DNA of 64,000 bases from JASGDN01 sp049840815 (GTDB taxonomy: Bacteria > Chloroflexota > Chloroflexia > Thermomicrobiales > UBA6265): positions 62,001 to 126,000 of the forward strand of contig JASGJI010000005.1 in the NCBI GenBank assembly GCA_049840815.1, written 5' to 3'. The notes beneath the pieces were generated by a model, which did no database searches, had not been told where the DNA came from, and worked only from the letters and a program-made list of their open reading frames with translations. Below, one piece after another: positions 61,895 through 64,000 of the stretch (position 1 is the stretch's first letter; each line of letters begins with the position of its first letter). The position numbers were made by a program, and so were the translations under genes.

Positions 61895-62548
61895 TCAGCC
61901 TCCCAACTTCCAGGAATGCAGCATCTCCCAGGTAAGGGTCTTGCCCCAGGTTCCATCCCAGTCGTCGCTGCGGAACGCATAGAGATGGACGTACTCGGCG
62001 AGGAATCGGCGTGGCCCGATCGGCTCCGCATCCTGGATGAACGCGAAGATCTCGTCGAAGAACTCCGGTCGCGGCATGCTCTGCACCAGCGTCAGGTGCG
62101 CGAAGAACGACGCGCCCTTGCCCTCCACCGGCGTGAAGGTGCAGTCCGGATGGACGAACGGCTCCAGCGCCGCAGACGAGACCTCGTGCAGACGCTGGAT
62201 CGCTGGATTCGTCTCACCGAACTCGTCCTGCTGGATGTTCATCACCACCGACGACCGTCCGTAGGCGAGCGGTCCATTGTTCACCACCGTGAACGGCTGC
62301 AACCCGGCCAGCGCCACATTCAGCGCCGCGATCATGTCGCTTACCGCCGCGTCAGAACGAAAGAACCCCTTCAGCGTTGCATGCGGCATGAATGCCCCTG
62401 CCGTCACGGCCAGCTGCCCGAACTGGCGCAGCAGCAGGGCGTGCATCTCCGCCTGGTCGCGGCACATCGCATACGACGGGCGCAGGTAAAACCCGAACCG
62501 CACACCGGGATCGCCCTCGTACGCCGCGAACCGCTTGTTTTCGTCCAC
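61895..62548 (-). CDS. 2H phosphoesterase family protein (copy 1 of tandem pair)
   Basis: A 217-aa protein paralogous to the downstream gene, separated by 4 bases. The motifs are 'MPHATLKGFF' and 'FAHLTLVQS'; 'GPRRFLAEYVHLYAFRSDDWD' is near the C-terminus. The GTG at 62548 is used; a TTG one codon earlier is equally possible, both after GGGGGA. Soluble, no signal. Likely one transcription unit with its copy and with the amidohydrolase upstream (18 bases away). Confidence 0.75.
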   Translation of the reverse strand: MDENKRFAAYEGDPGVRFGFYLRPSYAMCRDQAEMHALLLRQFGQLAVTAGAFMPHATLKGFFRSDAAVSDMIAALNVALAGLQPFTVVNNGPLAYGRSSVVMNIQQDEFGETNPAIQRLHEVSSAALEPFVHPDCTFTPVEGKGASFFAHLTLVQSMPRPEFFDEIFAFIQDAEPIGPRRFLAEYVHLYAFRSDDWDGTWGKTLTWEMLHSWKLGG

Positions 62549-62566
62549 CAATGGATTGTCCCCCGG

Positions 62567-63832
62567 CTATGCGTCGGGATCGGAGGCAGGCACTGCCTGA
62601 CCCGGTCCCTTCACCCACAGAATCGGTTGCTGTACCTCGGCCAGCCGCGCCCAGAAATGAAGCGGACGCTCCTCCTTCCTCGGCAGTTCCTGACCGTCGA
62701 TGAGGGTCAGCGTATTGACCAACATCTCCGATCCGCGACGGGCATTCATGAAGGCATCGTAAAAGGTGAAATCGCCGTTCTCGATCCGGAAGAGCGCGAC
62801 ATCCGCAGGCATCCCGACCGCGAGCGTCCCGGCGTCCTCCAGATGCACCGCACGAGCGGCGTTGACGGTCGCGCAGGCGATCACCTGTGGCAAGGTCATG
62901 CCAAGGTTCAGGAACTTGGAGAGCGTGGTCGGCAGATCGAACATCGGCCCCTGCACCGCCAGTTGATGGATGTCGGAAGAGATGACATCCGGCAGGACGC
63001 CCTGCTCCAGCATCGATTCCGCGACCCGATACCCAAACGACCCGGCACCATGTCCGATGTCGAGGATCAGGCCGTCCTTCTGAAGCTGGGCGATCTCCGG
63101 GCGGATGTTCCCCTGCTCGTCGGCGATGGCCATGTCATTGCCCGTGAAGCAATGCGTGAGGATATCGCCCGGCCGCAGCCACGCCGCGACCTCCTCGATG
63201 CTCGGCGGCCCGTTTCCGATGTGCGTCATCAGGGGCAACCCAACCGTGTCGGCCAGCTCCCGCGCCTTCTCCAGCGGCGCGATGCCAACGCCGCGCGTGG
63301 TGTTGCAGTCGATGCGGGCCTTGATGCCGAGGATGACATCGCGGTTCTCCTCGACCACCCGCGCGGCGAGGCCGATATCCCAGTAGTCTGGATTCGTCAG
63401 CTCCCATGTCGGCGCGATAAGGCCGATGGAGGAGAGGTTCAGCAGCGCGTAGACCTTCGCCATGCTGCCATTGACGATCCATTCCCGAAAGCCAGGAAAG
63501 CTGTAGCCACCCGCGCTGCCGACGTCCAGCCACGTGGTGACGCCGGAGCGCGCCGCGATTGGGTCCGGCTCGATGCCCCAGAACGTCGCGCCCCAGTAGA
63601 CGTGGGTGTGGAGGTCCACCAGCCCCGGCGTCACCACCTGCCCGCGCGCATCGATCACACGGTCCGCGCTCTCGGCCGGGATCGACGGTTCCACCGCCGC
63701 GACCTTGCCATCGCGAATGCCGATGTCGAACCGCCCGATGTGCCCGGCGCCGGGATCGACCACATCACCGCCAGTGATGACGGTATCGAATCGCACCGCC
63801 GCCACCTGTCCACTCTCCGAATCTTCCACCAT
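62567..63832 (-). CDS. Amidohydrolase/deacetylase family metallohydrolase
   Basis: A 421-aa dihydroorotase-like amidohydrolase. Metal ligands: 'LVDLHTHVYWG' (H-x-H), Lys in 'LGIKARID' (likely carbamylated), His in 'LMTHIGNGP', His in 'ILTHCFTGND', Asp in 'VISSDIHQLA'. 'AGTLAVGMPADVALFRIENG' is the usual closing strand. The ATG at 63832 has GAAGGAG at ideal spacing. Subgroup members deacylate N-acyl amino acids or similar; the exact substrate is not readable. Upstream 63833-64000 shows no gene. Confidence 0.9.
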   Translation of the reverse strand: MVEDSESGQVAAVRFDTVITGGDVVDPGAGHIGRFDIGIRDGKVAAVEPSIPAESADRVIDARGQVVTPGLVDLHTHVYWGATFWGIEPDPIAARSGVTTWLDVGSAGGYSFPGFREWIVNGSMAKVYALLNLSSIGLIAPTWELTNPDYWDIGLAARVVEENRDVILGIKARIDCNTTRGVGIAPLEKARELADTVGLPLMTHIGNGPPSIEEVAAWLRPGDILTHCFTGNDMAIADEQGNIRPEIAQLQKDGLILDIGHGAGSFGYRVAESMLEQGVLPDVISSDIHQLAVQGPMFDLPTTLSKFLNLGMTLPQVIACATVNAARAVHLEDAGTLAVGMPADVALFRIENGDFTFYDAFMNARRGSEMLVNTLTLIDGQELPRKEERPLHFWARLAEVQQPILWVKGPGQAVPASDPDA

Positions 63833-64000
63833 GATCCGCTCCTTCACCCCATTGAGGACGACCATTCGGCGACGCCCATTGGCACCGCCCGACATTGCCG
63901 CGCATCGTACCGGAGAACACCGCACCCCGCGAGCAATCGCCGTGCACTCTGGTCTACTCGTGGTCTGGCCAGGGATCGACCGCATCCGCATCGACGGCGG

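Overview
The window is a 64-kb stretch of a GC-rich bacterial chromosome. It is dominated by housekeeping and accessory genes of a free-living, respiring organism. The best guess is a Chloroflexota member of the Thermomicrobia type. That guess rests on GC-rich codon use, frequent GTG/TTG starts, an SCO1664-like kinase-fold protein, secreted proteins with 'PTPTAT' linkers, and the complete F-type ATP synthase and Mrp antiporter operons. It is an inference; no rRNA or other definitive marker is present. No tRNA, rRNA or CRISPR array was seen.

Layout: (1) 1-6729, minus strand: F1Fo ATP synthase operon atpZ-B-E-F-H-A-G-D, with atpD cut by the window edge. It is preceded by an extended -10 promoter overlapped by a perfect CRP/FNR-type palindrome. 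(2) 6977-11529: proline-racemase-family enzyme, SCO1664-like protein, FAH-family hydrolase, and UDP-glucose dehydrogenase (frameshifted). (3) 11617-17714: UvrA-like ATPase, CtaB heme o synthase, a 91-aa unknown protein behind a strong dyad operator, MscL, and a secreted cupin/RodZ_C-like protein. (4) 18118-21678: GT39-like glycosyltransferase and GH15 glucoamylase/trehalase-like enzyme. (5) 21704-27753: complete seven-gene mrpABCDEFG Na+/H+ antiporter operon. (6) 28071-32382: membrane and envelope proteins, then mnmA. (7) 32953-38051: dnaA with a coupled Nudix gene, TIM-barrel isomerase, pyrophosphatase (frameshifted) and DUF1684. (8) 38758-39989: a complete but decayed IS4-family insertion with 17-bp perfect terminal repeats and a 7-bp target duplication. 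(9) 40100-46728: a sugar-catabolism island (enolase-superfamily dehydratase, GH38 alpha-mannosidase, SDR dehydrogenase, aldose-epimerase-like protein). (10) 46729-49156: palindromic repeats, an orphan Imm5-like immunity protein, a lipoprotein and a LOG-family protein. (11) 49400-60191: Lon protease, then a 1945-aa secreted protein (PPC repeats, discoidin, two VWA domains) and a Tat-exported transglutaminase-like protein lacking the catalytic Cys. (12) 60340-63832: MurI, tandem 2H phosphoesterases and an amidohydrolase.

Themes: energy coupling by H+ (ATP synthase with a proton-type c-ring) and Na+/H+ exchange (Mrp) sit close together. Polysaccharide and glycan turnover recurs (UDP-glucuronate synthesis, GT39, GH15, GH38 and the associated oxidoreductases). 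Three genes (ugd, ppa, transposase) carry single-base deletions in G/C runs, which suggests either assembly error or recent decay. Several long perfect intergenic palindromes form at least two repeat families, one with a second, single-armed copy inside the mrp operon.
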